Assembly: GCA_002841865.1 (NCBI GenBank)
Contig: PHBD01000006.1
Location: 103,883 to 167,882 of the forward strand
Direction of reading: 5' to 3'
DNA from: Deltaproteobacteria bacterium HGW-Deltaproteobacteria-19
GTDB lineage: Bacteria; Desulfobacterota; Syntrophia; Syntrophales; PHBD01
Length of the DNA stretch: 64,000 nucleotides
Shown here: positions 1 to 8,988 of the stretch, piece after piece
How positions within the stretch are numbered: position 1 is the first letter of the stretch
Layout of the letters: each line of letters starts with the position of its first letter
Position numbers and translations under genes: made by a program
Notes under the pieces: generated by a model
What the model saw: the letters and a program-made list of their open reading frames with translations, nothing else
What the model was told of the DNA's origin: nothing
Databases searched by the model: none

Positions 1-1
1 A

Positions 2-49
2 GCGGCTGAGCCGGCAGCTGAACCGGCAGTCAAGGAACAGGGGGAGTAA
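2..49 (+). CDS. rpsF: 30S ribosomal protein S6, C-terminal tail (partial)
   Basis: An open frame enters from the left edge and stops with TAA at 47-49. It encodes a 15-residue acidic, Ala/Pro/Glu-rich tail with a repeated AEPA unit. S6 often carries a low-complexity acidic C-terminal extension, and rpsF normally lies directly upstream of rpsR, so the identity rests on position and composition only. The GGGGGAG that ends this frame (40-46) doubles as the ribosome binding site of rpsR. Confidence 0.6.
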   Translation, partial: AAEPAAEPAVKEQGE

Positions 50-53
50 ACTC

Positions 54-320
54 ATGGCATATCCATCATCGGGAGGCCGGCCGGCCAGGCCGCATAAAAA
101 GTTCTTCCATCGGCGGAAATTCTGCCGTTTCTGTACGGACTCCAATATTCAGATCGATTACAAGAACCCCTCCATCCTGCGGGACTTCGTTACCGAGCGG
201 GGCAAGATCATGCCCAGGAGAATCACCGGGAACTGTGCCGGACACCAGCGCGAGTTGACGGTGGCCATCAAGCGGGCCCGGACCCTGGCTCTTCTACCGT
301 TTGCAGTTCGAGAGGGCTGA
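54..320 (+). CDS. rpsR: 30S ribosomal protein S18
   Basis: This 88-residue small-subunit protein binds with S6 to the platform of the 30S subunit. The core [15 protein letters not shown] followed by [18 protein letters not shown] is diagnostic for S18. Cys24, Cys27, Cys61 and His64 form a CxxC...CxxH set, so this is the zinc-ligand-bearing form of S18 rather than the Cys-free form. A basic N-terminal arm precedes the core. The ATG is 7 nt after the GGGGGAG that overlaps the end of rpsF, implying translational coupling. It is the first complete gene of the rpsF-rpsR-DUF2232-rplI-dnaB operon. Confidence 0.97.
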   Translation: MAYPSSGGRPARPHKKFFHRRKFCRFCTDSNIQIDYKNPSILRDFVTERGKIMPRRITGNCAGHQRELTVAIKRARTLALLPFAVREG

Positions 321-440
321 AATCGATCTCAGCCGGACTTGACTGTCGAGTCCCGCAGCCGCGACACCACGGATCGAATGGAACGAGCGGTTCCCGGCTG
401 CAGTCGGAAGGCTTGAGGAGGCGGTCTCGGAGGGATTGCG

Positions 441-1370
441 TTGTTTGCCGGTTTTCTCTGGACCACGCTGACCTATCTTGCCGCCTTTTTCCTGCCTTTT
501 GCCGGGTCGCTCCTGATTCCCCTGACGCCCCTGCCCGTCCTGTACAATTATCTGCAAAAGGGCCGGAGGCAGGGTACGATCATCCTGGTCCTGTCGTGGG
601 GTGTCGTCTTCGGTGCGTTGATGATGGCCGGTGCGGGATCATCAATACCGCTTTTCCTTCTGGCGGGACTGGCTGGCGTCATCCTGGGGGAGCTCCTGAG
701 AAGAAGCCTCTCCCTTGAAAAGGTTGTCCTTTACCCGGTCCTGGTTTTCTTTGTGACGGGCTGCATCGTTCTTCTCACCCAAAGCATCCTGACGGGCCGG
801 GCTCCGTTTGCGGTCCTTGAAGCCTATGTGGCCACCGGCATTCAAGATAACCTCAGGGTCTATGGCATGATGGGCCTGCCCCCGGAGCAAATCCAGGAAA
901 TCCGCAATCAACTGCCGGAACTCATCCACTTTTTCTCTTCCATTGTTCCGGCTTTTGTCATCGTGATGGCGACGGTCGTTCTCTGGCTCAATGTCCTGGC
1001 CGGTGGCGTACTGATCCGGCAGCACGGAGGGGCGTATCCCGATTTCGGAGACCTGACTCTCTGGAAAGTGCCGGAACGGACCGTGTGGTTTCTGATCGCC
1101 GCCGGCGTAGGAATGCTGGTGCCGGCTGAACCGGCCCGGCAGATCGGGCTGAATGTTCTGATCCTCTGCCTGTTCGCCTACCTGTTTCAGGGGTTGGCCA
1201 TTACCGCGTGTTTTTTCAAGCGGAAGCGGATTCCGCCATTTTTTCGCTATCTTTTTTACGGCCTGGTCTTTGCTCAGCAATATGTGGCACTGACCCTGGC
1301 GATTCTGGGGCTGGTCGACCTGTGGGTGGACCTTCGAAAATATATCGTCGAACGGGGCGGTCCCTCCTGA
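441..1370 (+). CDS. DUF2232 (YybS-like) multi-spanning membrane protein
   Basis: The 309-residue protein is almost entirely hydrophobic, with about eight predicted membrane spans. DUF2232 proteins commonly sit between rpsR and rplI in deltaproteobacteria and Firmicutes, and this gene occupies exactly that place; the molecular role is unknown. The start is TTG at 441, chosen because GGAGGG lies 6 nt upstream (429-434) and the next in-frame Met is deep inside the first membrane segment. About 120 nt separate it from rpsR, the largest gap in the operon. The product may be a transporter-like inner-membrane protein, but no catalytic motif is visible. Confidence 0.8.
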   Translation: MFAGFLWTTLTYLAAFFLPFAGSLLIPLTPLPVLYNYLQKGRRQGTIILVLSWGVVFGALMMAGAGSSIPLFLLAGLAGVILGELLRRSLSLEKVVLYPVLVFFVTGCIVLLTQSILTGRAPFAVLEAYVATGIQDNLRVYGMMGLPPEQIQEIRNQLPELIHFFSSIVPAFVIVMATVVLWLNVLAGGVLIRQHGGAYPDFGDLTLWKVPERTVWFLIAAGVGMLVPAEPARQIGLNVLILCLFAYLFQGLAITACFFKRKRIPPFFRYLFYGLVFAQQYVALTLAILGLVDLWVDLRKYIVERGGPS

Positions 1371-1432
1371 TGGCGCAGGCTGGAATTCCGATGCCGGGAT
1401 GCGATACTATCCATAAAAAAGGAGCATGAACC

Positions 1433-1885
1433 ATGAAGGTGATTCTGAAAGACAATGTGGATTCCCTGGGCAAGGTTGGGGAAACAGTCAAGGTTTCCGA
1501 CGGATATGCAAGAAACTTCCTGATTCCCAAAGGACTTGCCGTGGAGGCGAGTTCGAAGAACGTGAAATCGGTGGAAGACGATCGGCGGCGCATTCTCCAG
1601 AAAGCGGAGAAGGATCGCCTGAAGGCCCAGTCGATGGCGGATCGTCTGGCCGGCGTCACCTTTGTTATCCGGCGCCGGGTCGGGGAGCAGGAAAAGCTGT
1701 TCGGTTCGGTGAATACAAGGGACATCGAACAGTGCGCCGTCGAGATGGAACTGCAACTGGAGCGGAAATGGATCGTCCTGGAGGAGCCCATCCGGGAACT
1801 GGGGACCTTTCCGGTCAAGATCAAACTCCCCGGGGGTGTGACCGCTGAAATCACTGTTTCCGTCGAGGCGGAACCGGAAGCCTGA
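1433..1885 (+). CDS. rplI: 50S ribosomal protein L9
   Basis: L9 binds 23S rRNA domain V and extends from the 50S subunit; it influences reading-frame maintenance. The N-terminal signature is clear: MKVILKDNVDSLGKVGETVK followed by GYARNFLIPKGLAV, then a long charged linker helix (about 40-75) and the C-terminal domain with KLFGSVNTRDI. The 150-residue length is normal. AAGGAG around 1419-1424 supports the ATG at 1433; another ATG at 1426 is out of frame. It is followed 20 nt later by dnaB, as in many deltaproteobacteria. Confidence 0.97.
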   Translation: MKVILKDNVDSLGKVGETVKVSDGYARNFLIPKGLAVEASSKNVKSVEDDRRRILQKAEKDRLKAQSMADRLAGVTFVIRRRVGEQEKLFGSVNTRDIEQCAVEMELQLERKWIVLEEPIRELGTFPVKIKLPGGVTAEITVSVEAEPEA

Positions 1886-1905
1886 ACAACTCATCCATAA
1901 GGGCC

Positions 1906-3261
1906 ATGAAAGATATTGACGCCTCCCTGCATCGGATTCCTCCCCAGAACCTGGAAGCGGAGCAATCCATTCTCGGGGGGATTCTCCTGGATAATCATGC
2001 CCTCAATCCGGTGCTGGAGGTTCTGGATTCCAAGGATTTCTACAGCGAGGCCCATCGGAGGATCTTCAAGGCGATCGTGGAGTTGTCGGACCGCAATGAC
2101 CCGGTCGACCTGATTACCCTGAGCAACCTGCTCAAGGAAAAGAAACAGCTCGATCCGGTTGGGGGAACGGCTTATCTCGCCTCACTCGTGGACAATGTGC
2201 CCTCGGCCGCCAACGTCGCCTTTCACGCCAGGATCGTCAAGGAAAAGGCCATCCTTCGAGGGCTGATCGGGACCGCCACCGAGATCCTGGGCAAGAGCTA
2301 TGACGCCTCGGCGGACGTCGACCAGGTGCTCGACGAGGCGGAACACGCCATCTTCGAAATCTCGGAGAGGAAAATCAGACCCGCCTTCTGGCCTTTTAAG
2401 ACCATCATCAAGGAAAGCATCCGGACCATCGAGAAGCTTTACGAGCGCAAGGAACTGGTGACGGGCGTTCCGACGGGCTTCGAAGGGATCGATGCCTTAA
2501 CCTCGGGCCTCCAGAGGTCGGACCTCATCATTGTCGCCGGGCGGCCCAGCATGGGCAAGACGGCCTTCGCCCTCAACATCGCCCGCAACGCCGCCACTCT
2601 GTCCGGGGTGCCCGTGGCGGTGTTTTCCCTGGAGATGTCCAAGGAGCAGCTTGCGCTCAGGATGCTGTCGTCGGAGGCCAAGGTGGATTCACAGAGGATC
2701 CGCAAGGGCTTCCTGGGGGAAACGGACTGGCCTAAACTCATTGCTGCCGCGGGGCAGTTGTCGGAGGCGCTGATTTTTATCGACGACACACCCGCCCTGA
2801 GCGTTCTGGAGATGAAGGCCAAGGCGCGGCGGCTCAAGGCGGAAAACGGCCTGGGGCTGGTGATCCTGGATTACCTTCAGCTCATGAAAGGCGGCGGCTC
2901 CCGGGATTCGCGGGAGCAGGAGATTTCCGAGATCAGCCGTTCCCTCAAGGCCCTGGCCAAGGAACTCGCTGTTCCCGTGATCGCCCTTTCCCAGCTGAAT
3001 CGAAAAGTGGAGGACCGGACGAACCGGCGGCCCCAGATGGCGGATCTCCGGGAGTCGGGGGCCATCGAGCAGGACGCCGACGTGATAGCCTTCATCTACC
3101 GTGATGAGGTGTATAACCGGACAGACGACAACCCCGAGAAGGGCATAGCGGAAATCATCATCGGCAAGCAGCGGAACGGCCCCACGGGGACCGTCAAACT
3201 GGCCTTCCTGGAAAAATACACCTGCTTTGAGAACCTGGCCCACTCCGAGGGGGCGCCCTAG
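1906..3261 (+). CDS. dnaB: Replicative DNA helicase DnaB
   Basis: This hexameric 5'-3' helicase unwinds DNA at the replication fork and recruits primase. The 451-residue length is typical. The N-terminal domain (about 10-110) has IPPQNLEAEQSILGG; the RecA-like motor has Walker A GRPSMGKT at 212-219, Walker B in LGLVILDYLQLM, and the H4 region SREQEISEISRSLKALAKEL, followed by the LSQLNRKVEDR and DLRESGAIEQDAD motifs. No intein is present. It is the last gene of the ribosomal operon and is followed by a palindromic element at 3312-3398. Confidence 0.97.
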   Translation: MKDIDASLHRIPPQNLEAEQSILGGILLDNHALNPVLEVLDSKDFYSEAHRRIFKAIVELSDRNDPVDLITLSNLLKEKKQLDPVGGTAYLASLVDNVPSAANVAFHARIVKEKAILRGLIGTATEILGKSYDASADVDQVLDEAEHAIFEISERKIRPAFWPFKTIIKESIRTIEKLYERKELVTGVPTGFEGIDALTSGLQRSDLIIVAGRPSMGKTAFALNIARNAATLSGVPVAVFSLEMSKEQLALRMLSSEAKVDSQRIRKGFLGETDWPKLIAAAGQLSEALIFIDDTPALSVLEMKAKARRLKAENGLGLVILDYLQLMKGGGSRDSREQEISEISRSLKALAKELAVPVIALSQLNRKVEDRTNRRPQMADLRESGAIEQDADVIAFIYRDEVYNRTDDNPEKGIAEIIIGKQRNGPTGTVKLAFLEKYTCFENLAHSEGAP

Positions 3262-3311
3262 CCGGCAGCCTGCTGAACCATTCGTTTCAAGGGTGATGAA
3301 AGGAGCGGTTG

Positions 3312-3398
3312 GATGCCAGGCACCCGAAATCTTGAGCCATGATTCGAAGAGGGACAGATTGAAATCTGCTTCCCTTTGAATTGAGTGTGCCAGGCATC
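3312..3398. repeat. REP/MITE-like inverted-repeat element between dnaB and rpoH
   Basis: Two 12-bp arms, GATGCCAGGCAC (3312-3323) and GTGCCAGGCATC (3387-3398), are inverted repeats matching at 11 of 12 positions; each also contains the near-palindrome TGCCAGGCA. Between them lies an internal hairpin, GGGACAGATT (3351-3360) facing AATCTG...TCCC (3363-3374). The 87-bp element sits between two convergent genes and no coding frame explains it. Palindromic elements of this kind are often associated with REP-associated tyrosine transposases; that link is inference, because no transposase is in the window. It may also serve as a bidirectional transcription barrier. Confidence 0.55.
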
Positions 3399-3442
3399 AT
3401 AGGAACTTGAGCAGGCGGCTGTTTTCTCAACAGCCCTTGTGT

Positions 3443-4303
3443 CTAGTTCCCGAGGAGGGGCGGTTCCGTTCCCAGATAGGGAAGGGCTGTGGCCAGTTTC
3501 TTCAACGCCTGCTTCTCGATCTGACGGGCCCGCTCCCGGGTGATGCGGTACCGGTCTCCGATCTCCTGAAGGGTTTCCGGATTGTCCGCCATGACCCTGT
3601 GGCGGATGATGTAGCTCTCCTTTTCGTTCAGCGTGGCCATCGCCCCGGCAATGTTCTTCCGTGCCAGTTCCATTTCTTCTTTCTTGATCAGCGAAATCTC
3701 CTGATTATCCCCGTCGTAGGTCAGGTAATCCAGATGCGAGGCTTCCCCGTCGTCGCTAATGGTCGCGTCCAGGGAGAGGTCGCGGTGGCTCAACCGCATG
3801 TCCATCTGCTCGATGTCGATCTCTTTGACCCCCAGTGACTCGGCGATTTCCGCAAACTCGGGGTTTTTCTGGGACAGGGCTTCGAGCTTCTTCTTGGCCT
3901 GGCCAAGTTTGAAGAAGAGTTTGCGCTGCGCCTGTGTCGTTCCGATTTTGACGACGCTCCACGTCTTGATGATGTAATTCTGGATGTAGGCGCGGATCCA
4001 CCAGACCGCGTAAGAAATGAGACGATAACCGCGATAGGGATCGAACTTTTTCACGGCGTGCATCAGGCCGATGTTTCCCTCCTGGATGAGGTCGGCCAGT
4101 TTCATACCGTAATTCCGATATTCGTGGGCGATTTTAACGACGAACCGAAGATTGGACACCACCAGATGCTGAGCCGCCTCCATGTCGTTGAATTTCCGAA
4201 AACGAACGGCCAGGCGGAATTCTTCTTCCGGGGTGAGGAGCTCAAACTGGTTGATCTCAGAGATGTATCGATCAAGGGTTCCCGTCAGGGTGGGAAGTTC
4301 CAA
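3443..4303 (-). CDS. rpoH: RNA polymerase sigma-32 type factor (heat shock)
   Basis: A group 3 sigma factor directing RNA polymerase to heat-shock-type promoters. Region 2 is clear (NLRFVVKIAHEY, DLIQEGNIGLMHAVKKFDPY, then RLISYAVWWIRAYIQNYI), and it is followed by QRKLFFKL at 126-133, the RpoH box that separates RpoH from RpoD. Region 4 contains the helix-turn-helix TLQEIGDRYRITRERARQIE. The length is 286 residues. The start is TTG at 4303, with AGGAGG (4308-4313) four nt upstream and no competing ATG in frame. Its promoter is at 4335-4364. clpB and htpX, plausible regulon members, lie within 5 kb. Confidence 0.93.
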   Translation of the reverse strand: MELPTLTGTLDRYISEINQFELLTPEEEFRLAVRFRKFNDMEAAQHLVVSNLRFVVKIAHEYRNYGMKLADLIQEGNIGLMHAVKKFDPYRGYRLISYAVWWIRAYIQNYIIKTWSVVKIGTTQAQRKLFFKLGQAKKKLEALSQKNPEFAEIAESLGVKEIDIEQMDMRLSHRDLSLDATISDDGEASHLDYLTYDGDNQEISLIKKEEMELARKNIAGAMATLNEKESYIIRHRVMADNPETLQEIGDRYRITRERARQIEKQALKKLATALPYLGTEPPLLGN

Positions 4304-4334
4304 GGATCCTCCTGCAATGCATTGATATTATGTT

Positions 4335-4364
4335 AAATTATCCCGGAGAAGGGATCCCTGTCAA
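4335..4364 (-). promoter_or_regulatory. Sigma-70-type promoter of rpoH
   Basis: On the minus strand TTGACA (4359-4364), an 18-nt spacer and TAATTT (4335-4340) form a near-consensus promoter ending about 32 nt before the rpoH start codon. The sequence after -35 (GGGA) and after -10 (AAC) is the same as in the opposite-facing dac promoter. Confidence 0.75.
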
Positions 4365-4387
4365 GTGTTTTGTGGCCCGTCGCGTCC

Positions 4388-4416
4388 TTGACAGGGAAAG
4401 GCTTTGTGCTTAATTT
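4388..4416 (+). promoter_or_regulatory. Sigma-70-type promoter of the diadenylate cyclase gene
   Basis: TTGACA (4388-4393), a 17-nt spacer and TAATTT (4411-4416) are followed after 29 nt by the ATG at 4446. It shares TTGACAGGGA and TAATTTAAC with the divergent rpoH promoter. The two -35 boxes are 23 bp apart. Confidence 0.75.
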
Positions 4417-4445
4417 AACGCCGATTTCGGATGAAAGGTGATGCC

Positions 4446-5315
4446 ATGAATTCGATCAGTCAGATTATTCTTGAGGCAGCCTGCAAGATTGCCCATGAGG
4501 CGGAGGCGAAGGCGATGCTTCTGTATGCCGACCTCGTGGACTACATGCCCTTCTCCGAGGAAGAAAAACCCTGTTATGATCTGATTGTGGTTACCCGAGG
4601 GGAGGAAGAGATCCCGGATCGCATCCGGAACAGGAGTGTCCTGATCAACGTGCCCGATGTCAAGCTGACCCGCCTTGGCCAGATCAAAATCGCCATCACC
4701 AAGGGGATCGCCATGGGCATTCTCCAGAAAGGAGACACGGTGGTCTGCCTGAGCGGGGTCTCCCGTTTCGGGTATGCCGACAGCCTGTTCGTGATCGACG
4801 TGGGGAAGGAATTCGAAATCCTTACCTCCGAAAACATCACCGGAATCACCGATACGGTTTATCCGGAGGTCTTCGGAACCGTTCTGAATCTCGCTCTGGA
4901 ACTGGCCGCTCAGGGAAGAGAAGGCCGGAAAGTGGGAACCATCTTTATTCTGGGAGATCATGAGCGGGTTCTCCAGCTTTCCCGGCAGATGATTATCAAT
5001 CCGTTCATGGGTTATGCCGAGGAGCAGAGGAACATCCTGAATCCGGAACTGAAAGAGACGATCAAGGAATTCTCCGCCATCGACGGGGCATTCGTGATCA
5101 AGGACAACGGAGTTCTCGTAACGGCCGGGAGACACCTGAGCGCGGCCCTGGAAGGCAAGGATTTTCCTCATGGACTCGGAAGCCGTCACATTGCAGCGGC
5201 TGGAATCACCAGCATTACCCAGGCGATCGCCATCGTCCTGTCCGAGTCGTCGGGCAACGTGACGGTTTTCAAGAACGGCAAGGTCTTCGTCAGCATCGAG
5301 AAACCCTCGGAATAG
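4446..5315 (+). CDS. Diadenylate cyclase (c-di-AMP synthase), DacZ-like
   Basis: DAC-domain enzymes condense two ATP into cyclic di-AMP. Both catalytic motifs are present in the C-terminal half: DGA at 213-215 and GSRHIAA with the RH pair at 247-248, plus GLGSRHIAAAGIT typical of the family. The N-terminal part (about 1-170, with VLINVPDVKLTRLGQIKIAI) looks like the pyruvate-kinase-C-type alpha/beta domain that precedes DAC in archaeal DacZ. No membrane segment is visible, unlike CdaA, and the C-terminal helix-hairpin-helix region of DisA is absent. ATG 4446 is preferred over ATG 4431 because AAAGGTG (4434-4440) is well spaced for it. The gene is 290 residues and monocistronic. Confidence 0.88.
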   Translation: MNSISQIILEAACKIAHEAEAKAMLLYADLVDYMPFSEEEKPCYDLIVVTRGEEEIPDRIRNRSVLINVPDVKLTRLGQIKIAITKGIAMGILQKGDTVVCLSGVSRFGYADSLFVIDVGKEFEILTSENITGITDTVYPEVFGTVLNLALELAAQGREGRKVGTIFILGDHERVLQLSRQMIINPFMGYAEEQRNILNPELKETIKEFSAIDGAFVIKDNGVLVTAGRHLSAALEGKDFPHGLGSRHIAAAGITSITQAIAIVLSESSGNVTVFKNGKVFVSIEKPSE

Positions 5316-5333
5316 GAAGGCGATTGCGGAAAG

Positions 5334-5378
5334 AGGGTGCCGGCCGGAGACCGCATCGGCTGTAAAGAAGAGCACCCT
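5334..5378 (+). terminator. Possible terminator or leader hairpin between dac and clpB
   Basis: AGGGTGC (5334-5340) pairs with GCACCCT (5372-5378), with an inner GCCG/CGGC stem. It follows the stop codon of the cyclase by 19 nt. There is only a short T stretch, so it could equally be part of the clpB leader. No sigma-32 consensus was recognised between it and clpB. Confidence 0.4.
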
Positions 5379-5453
5379 TAACAAGATGGATGTTTCCAGG
5401 TTGCTTCCCCTGTTTGAGAAGCGGCCGGTAGAATAAACATAACGGAGGTTGTC

Positions 5454-8066
5454 ATGCGTTTCGATAAATTCACCCTGAAAGCCCAGGAGGCCCTGCAGGA
5501 AGCGCAGACCCTGGCCCAGAAGAGCGGCCACCAGGCCGTGGAGGTGGAACACCTCCTCCTGACCCTGCTTCGGCAGCCGGAGGGAGTTATCGGGGAGATC
5601 GTGGGCAAGCTCGGAGCCGATGCCGGGAAACTGGAAAAAGAGCTTGTCCAGGCCCTGCAGAGGATTCCCAGGGTGGAAGGCGCGGGAAGAGGACAGACAT
5701 ACCTTTCCCCCCGGCTGGGCCGGGTTCTGGATCAGGCAGTGTCCGAAGCGGCGCGCCTGTCCGACGAGTACGTGAGCGCCGAGCACATCCTGGTCGCCAT
5801 GACGGAGGAAAAGGAAGGAGCAACGGCGGGTATATTGAAGGATCAGGGGATCTCGCGGGACAGCATTTTCAAGGTCCTTGTAAATATCCGGGGAAACCAG
5901 CGCATCACCGATCCCAATCCGGAGGAAAAATACCAGGCCCTGAAGCGCTACGCCCGGGATTTCAACGAACTGGCGAGAAAGGGATCCTTCGACCCGGTCA
6001 TCGGCCGGGACGACGAGATCCGCCGCATCATGCAGGTCCTGTCCCGCCGGACGAAGAACAACCCGGTCCTCATCGGGGAGCCTGGTGTGGGCAAGACGGC
6101 GATCGTCGAAGGCCTGGCCCAGCGGATCGTCAACGGTGACGTTCCGGAAAACCTGAAGGACAAGCGCGTCGTCGGCCTCGACATCGGCGCCCTCGTCGCG
6201 GGCGCGAAGTACCGCGGGGAGTTCGAGGAACGCCTCAAGGCCGTGCTGAAGGAAGTCATCGCAGCGGAAGGGGAGATCATCCTCTTCATCGACGAGATCC
6301 ATACGGTGGTCGGCGCGGGGGCGGCGGAGGGGTCCGTGGACGCCTCCAACATGCTCAAACCCGCCCTGGCCCGGGGCGAGCTCCGCTGCGTCGGGGCCAC
6401 GACCCTCAACGAGTACCGGAAATACATCGAAAAGGACCCGGCCCTGGAGCGCCGTTTCCAGCCCATTCTGGTGAAGGAGCCTACCGTGGAGGACACCATC
6501 GCCATCCTCCGGGGACTGAAGGAGCGCTATGAGGTCCATCACGGGGTCCGGATCAAGGACGATGCCCTCATCGCCGCGGCGACCCTGTCGAACCGCTACA
6601 TCAGCGACCGGTTCCTGCCGGACAAGGCGGTGGACCTGGTCGACGAGGCGGCCTCCCGCCTGCGGATCGAGTTGGACAGTATGCCCGCCGAGATCGACGC
6701 CATCGACCGCCGGGTCATCCAGCTCGAGATCGAGCGGCAGTCCCTGAAGAAAGAGACCGATCCGACGGCAGTGGAACGGCGGGAAAAGATCGACCGGGAA
6801 CTCGCGGACCTGCATGAGTCCATGGATCGGATGAAGCTCCACTGGAACGCCGAGAAGGAAGCGATCAAGCGGATCCAGGCCATCAAGAGCCAGATCGAGC
6901 AGCTCAAGCTGGAAGAGGCGGATGCCCAGCGGTCGGGAGATCTGGCCCGGGCGGCGGAGATCCGCTACGGCCGCCTGGTTGAGCTCAACGGCGAGATCCA
7001 GAAGGATCAGGTACGGCTGGAAGAGGCCCAGAAGGGCGAGCGGATGCTGAAAGAGGAGGTGGACGCGGAGGACGTGGCCGAGGTCGTGGCCAACTGGACC
7101 GGGATTCCCGTGTCCAAGATGCTCGAGACGGATGTCCACAAACTGGTCCACATGGAAGAGCGGCTCCGGCAGCGGGTTGTCGGCCAGGACGAAGGCGTCG
7201 CCGCCGTTTCCAGCGCCCTGCGGCGTGCCCGTTCGGGCCTTCAGGATCCGAACCGGCCCATCGGCTCCTTCATCTTCCTCGGTCCTACCGGCGTCGGCAA
7301 GACCGAACTGGCCCGGGCTTTGGCAGAGTTCATGTTCGACAGCGAGCAGGCCATGATCCGGATCGACATGTCGGAGTATATGGAAAAGCACTCCGTGGCC
7401 CGACTGATCGGGTCGCCGCCCGGATATGTCGGCTATGACGAAGGAGGGCAGCTGACCGAGGCGGTCCGGCGCCATCCCTACGCCGTTCTCCTGTTCGACG
7501 AGATCGAGAAGGCGCACCCGGACGTATTCAACGTGCTGCTCCAGATTCTCGATGACGGGCGTTTGACCGACGGCCATGGCCGGACGGTCGATTTCAAGAA
7601 TACGGTCGTGATCCTGACGTCCAACGTGGGGAGCCAGTGGATCCAGGACCCGAACATGAGCGAAGAAGACAAGAGGACCCGGGCCATGGAGGCCCTCCGG
7701 GCAACGTTCCGTCCCGAATTCCTCAACCGGGTCGATGACATCATCATGTTCCGGGCGCTGGCTCTCGAGGATATCCGCCGGATCATCCTGATTCAGATCG
7801 GGCTGATCGTGAAGCGGCTTGATGAGCGAAAGCTGACCCTCGAATTGACAGACCGGGCGAAAGATACTATAGCCGAGGCCGGATACAGCCCCGTGTACGG
7901 CGCGAGACCGCTGAAGCGGGCGCTTCAGAAACTCCTGCTGGATCCGCTGGCCATGAAGATCCTGGAGGGGACGTTCCGGGAGGGCGACACCATCCGGGTG
8001 GACGCCTCCGAAACCGGCGAGATCACCATGCAGAAACCGGAGACGAAAAAAAGGAGGTCCACATGA
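5454..8066 (+). CDS. clpB: ATP-dependent protein disaggregase ClpB
   Basis: ClpB is a hexameric AAA+ ring that, with DnaK, pulls proteins out of aggregates. At 870 residues it has the normal full-length layout: Clp N-terminal repeats (1-145), AAA1 with Walker A GEPGVGKT at 208-215, the long coiled-coil middle domain (about 410-525) that distinguishes ClpB from ClpA/ClpC, and AAA2 with GPTGVGKT and a D2-small domain. There is no ClpP-binding IGF/IGL loop expected or seen. GGAGG about 8 nt upstream supports ATG 5454. Its stop overlaps the htpX start (ATGA at 8063-8066), so the two are coupled into a protein-quality operon. Confidence 0.97.
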   Translation: MRFDKFTLKAQEALQEAQTLAQKSGHQAVEVEHLLLTLLRQPEGVIGEIVGKLGADAGKLEKELVQALQRIPRVEGAGRGQTYLSPRLGRVLDQAVSEAARLSDEYVSAEHILVAMTEEKEGATAGILKDQGISRDSIFKVLVNIRGNQRITDPNPEEKYQALKRYARDFNELARKGSFDPVIGRDDEIRRIMQVLSRRTKNNPVLIGEPGVGKTAIVEGLAQRIVNGDVPENLKDKRVVGLDIGALVAGAKYRGEFEERLKAVLKEVIAAEGEIILFIDEIHTVVGAGAAEGSVDASNMLKPALARGELRCVGATTLNEYRKYIEKDPALERRFQPILVKEPTVEDTIAILRGLKERYEVHHGVRIKDDALIAAATLSNRYISDRFLPDKAVDLVDEAASRLRIELDSMPAEIDAIDRRVIQLEIERQSLKKETDPTAVERREKIDRELADLHESMDRMKLHWNAEKEAIKRIQAIKSQIEQLKLEEADAQRSGDLARAAEIRYGRLVELNGEIQKDQVRLEEAQKGERMLKEEVDAEDVAEVVANWTGIPVSKMLETDVHKLVHMEERLRQRVVGQDEGVAAVSSALRRARSGLQDPNRPIGSFIFLGPTGVGKTELARALAEFMFDSEQAMIRIDMSEYMEKHSVARLIGSPPGYVGYDEGGQLTEAVRRHPYAVLLFDEIEKAHPDVFNVLLQILDDGRLTDGHGRTVDFKNTVVILTSNVGSQWIQDPNMSEEDKRTRAMEALRATFRPEFLNRVDDIIMFRALALEDIRRIILIQIGLIVKRLDERKLTLELTDRAKDTIAEAGYSPVYGARPLKRALQKLLLDPLAMKILEGTFREGDTIRVDASETGEITMQKPETKKRRST

Positions 8067-8911
8067 ACTCGTTCCGAACAGCCCTCCTGCTGGGGGCGCT
8101 GACGGGACTCCTGATGCTGATCGGGGGATATTTCGGAGGGCGGGGCGGCGTTGTCCTGGCCTTCGTGTTTGCGATGGTCATGAACTTCGGAAGTTATTGG
8201 TTTTCCGACAAGATCGTGTTGCGCATGTACCGCGCTCAGGAAGTTACGGAAGCCCAGGCACCGGATCTTTATCACCTGGTGAAGAACCTGGCCCTGAAGG
8301 CGTCCCTTCCCATGCCGAAGGTTTACATCATCCCGGAGGATACGCCCAATGCGTTTGCCACGGGCCGCAACGAGCAGCATGCCGTGGTGGCCGTGACGGA
8401 AGGGATCCTGCGGATTCTGAACCAGGATGAGCTGGAAGGGGTCCTCGCCCATGAGCTGACCCATATCAAGAACAGGGACATCCTCATCGGCTCCATTGCC
8501 GCGACCCTGGCAGGGGCCATCGTCATGCTGGCCAACATGGCCCAGTGGGCGGCCATTTTCGGCGGTGTCAGCCGGGACGACGACGAAGGGGGAGGGGGGA
8601 TTGTCGGCCTGATCCTGATGGCCATTCTGGCCCCCATCGCGGCAACGATCATCCAGATGGCGATCTCCCGCTCCCGGGAGTACCTCGCGGATGACGGAGG
8701 AGCCAAGGTGTCCGGCAAGCCGTATGGTCTTGCCGGAGCCCTCGAGAAGCTCTCCCGGGCTTCCCAGACCGTTCCGATGGATGCCAACCCGTCGACGGCC
8801 CATATGTTTATCGTCAACCCCCTGACGGGGCGGTCCCTGATGAGCCTGTTCAGTACGCACCCGCCAATCGAGGAGCGGATTGCCAGGCTGCGGAGCATGA
8901 GGATTTCCTGA
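8063..8911 (+). CDS. htpX: Membrane zinc metalloprotease HtpX (M48B)
   Basis: HtpX is an inner-membrane endopeptidase that degrades damaged membrane proteins. Two N-terminal hydrophobic segments (about 7-22 and 27-45) precede the zinc motif HELTH at 130-134, and two further hydrophobic segments follow (about 147-165 and 180-198). The third ligand lies in [10 protein letters not shown]. The 282-residue length fits the short HtpX type. Four-base overlap with clpB and AAGGAGG just before the start indicate coupled translation and shared stress regulation. A terminator follows at 8922-8970. Confidence 0.95.
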   Translation: MNSFRTALLLGALTGLLMLIGGYFGGRGGVVLAFVFAMVMNFGSYWFSDKIVLRMYRAQEVTEAQAPDLYHLVKNLALKASLPMPKVYIIPEDTPNAFATGRNEQHAVVAVTEGILRILNQDELEGVLAHELTHIKNRDILIGSIAATLAGAIVMLANMAQWAAIFGGVSRDDDEGGGGIVGLILMAILAPIAATIIQMAISRSREYLADDGGAKVSGKPYGLAGALEKLSRASQTVPMDANPSTAHMFIVNPLTGRSLMSLFSTHPPIEERIARLRSMRIS

Positions 8912-8921
8912 ATCCCATCAA

Positions 8922-8970
8922 GGACTTCCGGTGGGCCGGGCATGTTGCCGGTTCCAGCCGGAAGTCTTTT
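8922..8970 (+). terminator. Intrinsic terminator after htpX
   Basis: GACTTCCGG (8923-8931) pairs exactly with CCGGAAGTC (8958-8966), followed directly by TTTT (8967-8970). The 26-nt interior can form a second small stem. It begins 12 nt after the htpX stop. Confidence 0.75.
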
Positions 8971-8988
8971 GTATCGGAGGCTTGCGTC

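Noticed and set aside
5379-5453. A sigma-32 or CIRCE element upstream of clpB.
   Set aside because: I searched for CTTGAAA/CCCCAT-like and TTAGCACTC-type sequences on both strands and found none.
4410-7577. A 1055-codon open minus-strand frame opposite the cyclase and clpB genes.
   Set aside because: It is a mirror artefact of GC-rich codon usage: the plus-strand genes have clear domains while this frame has none.
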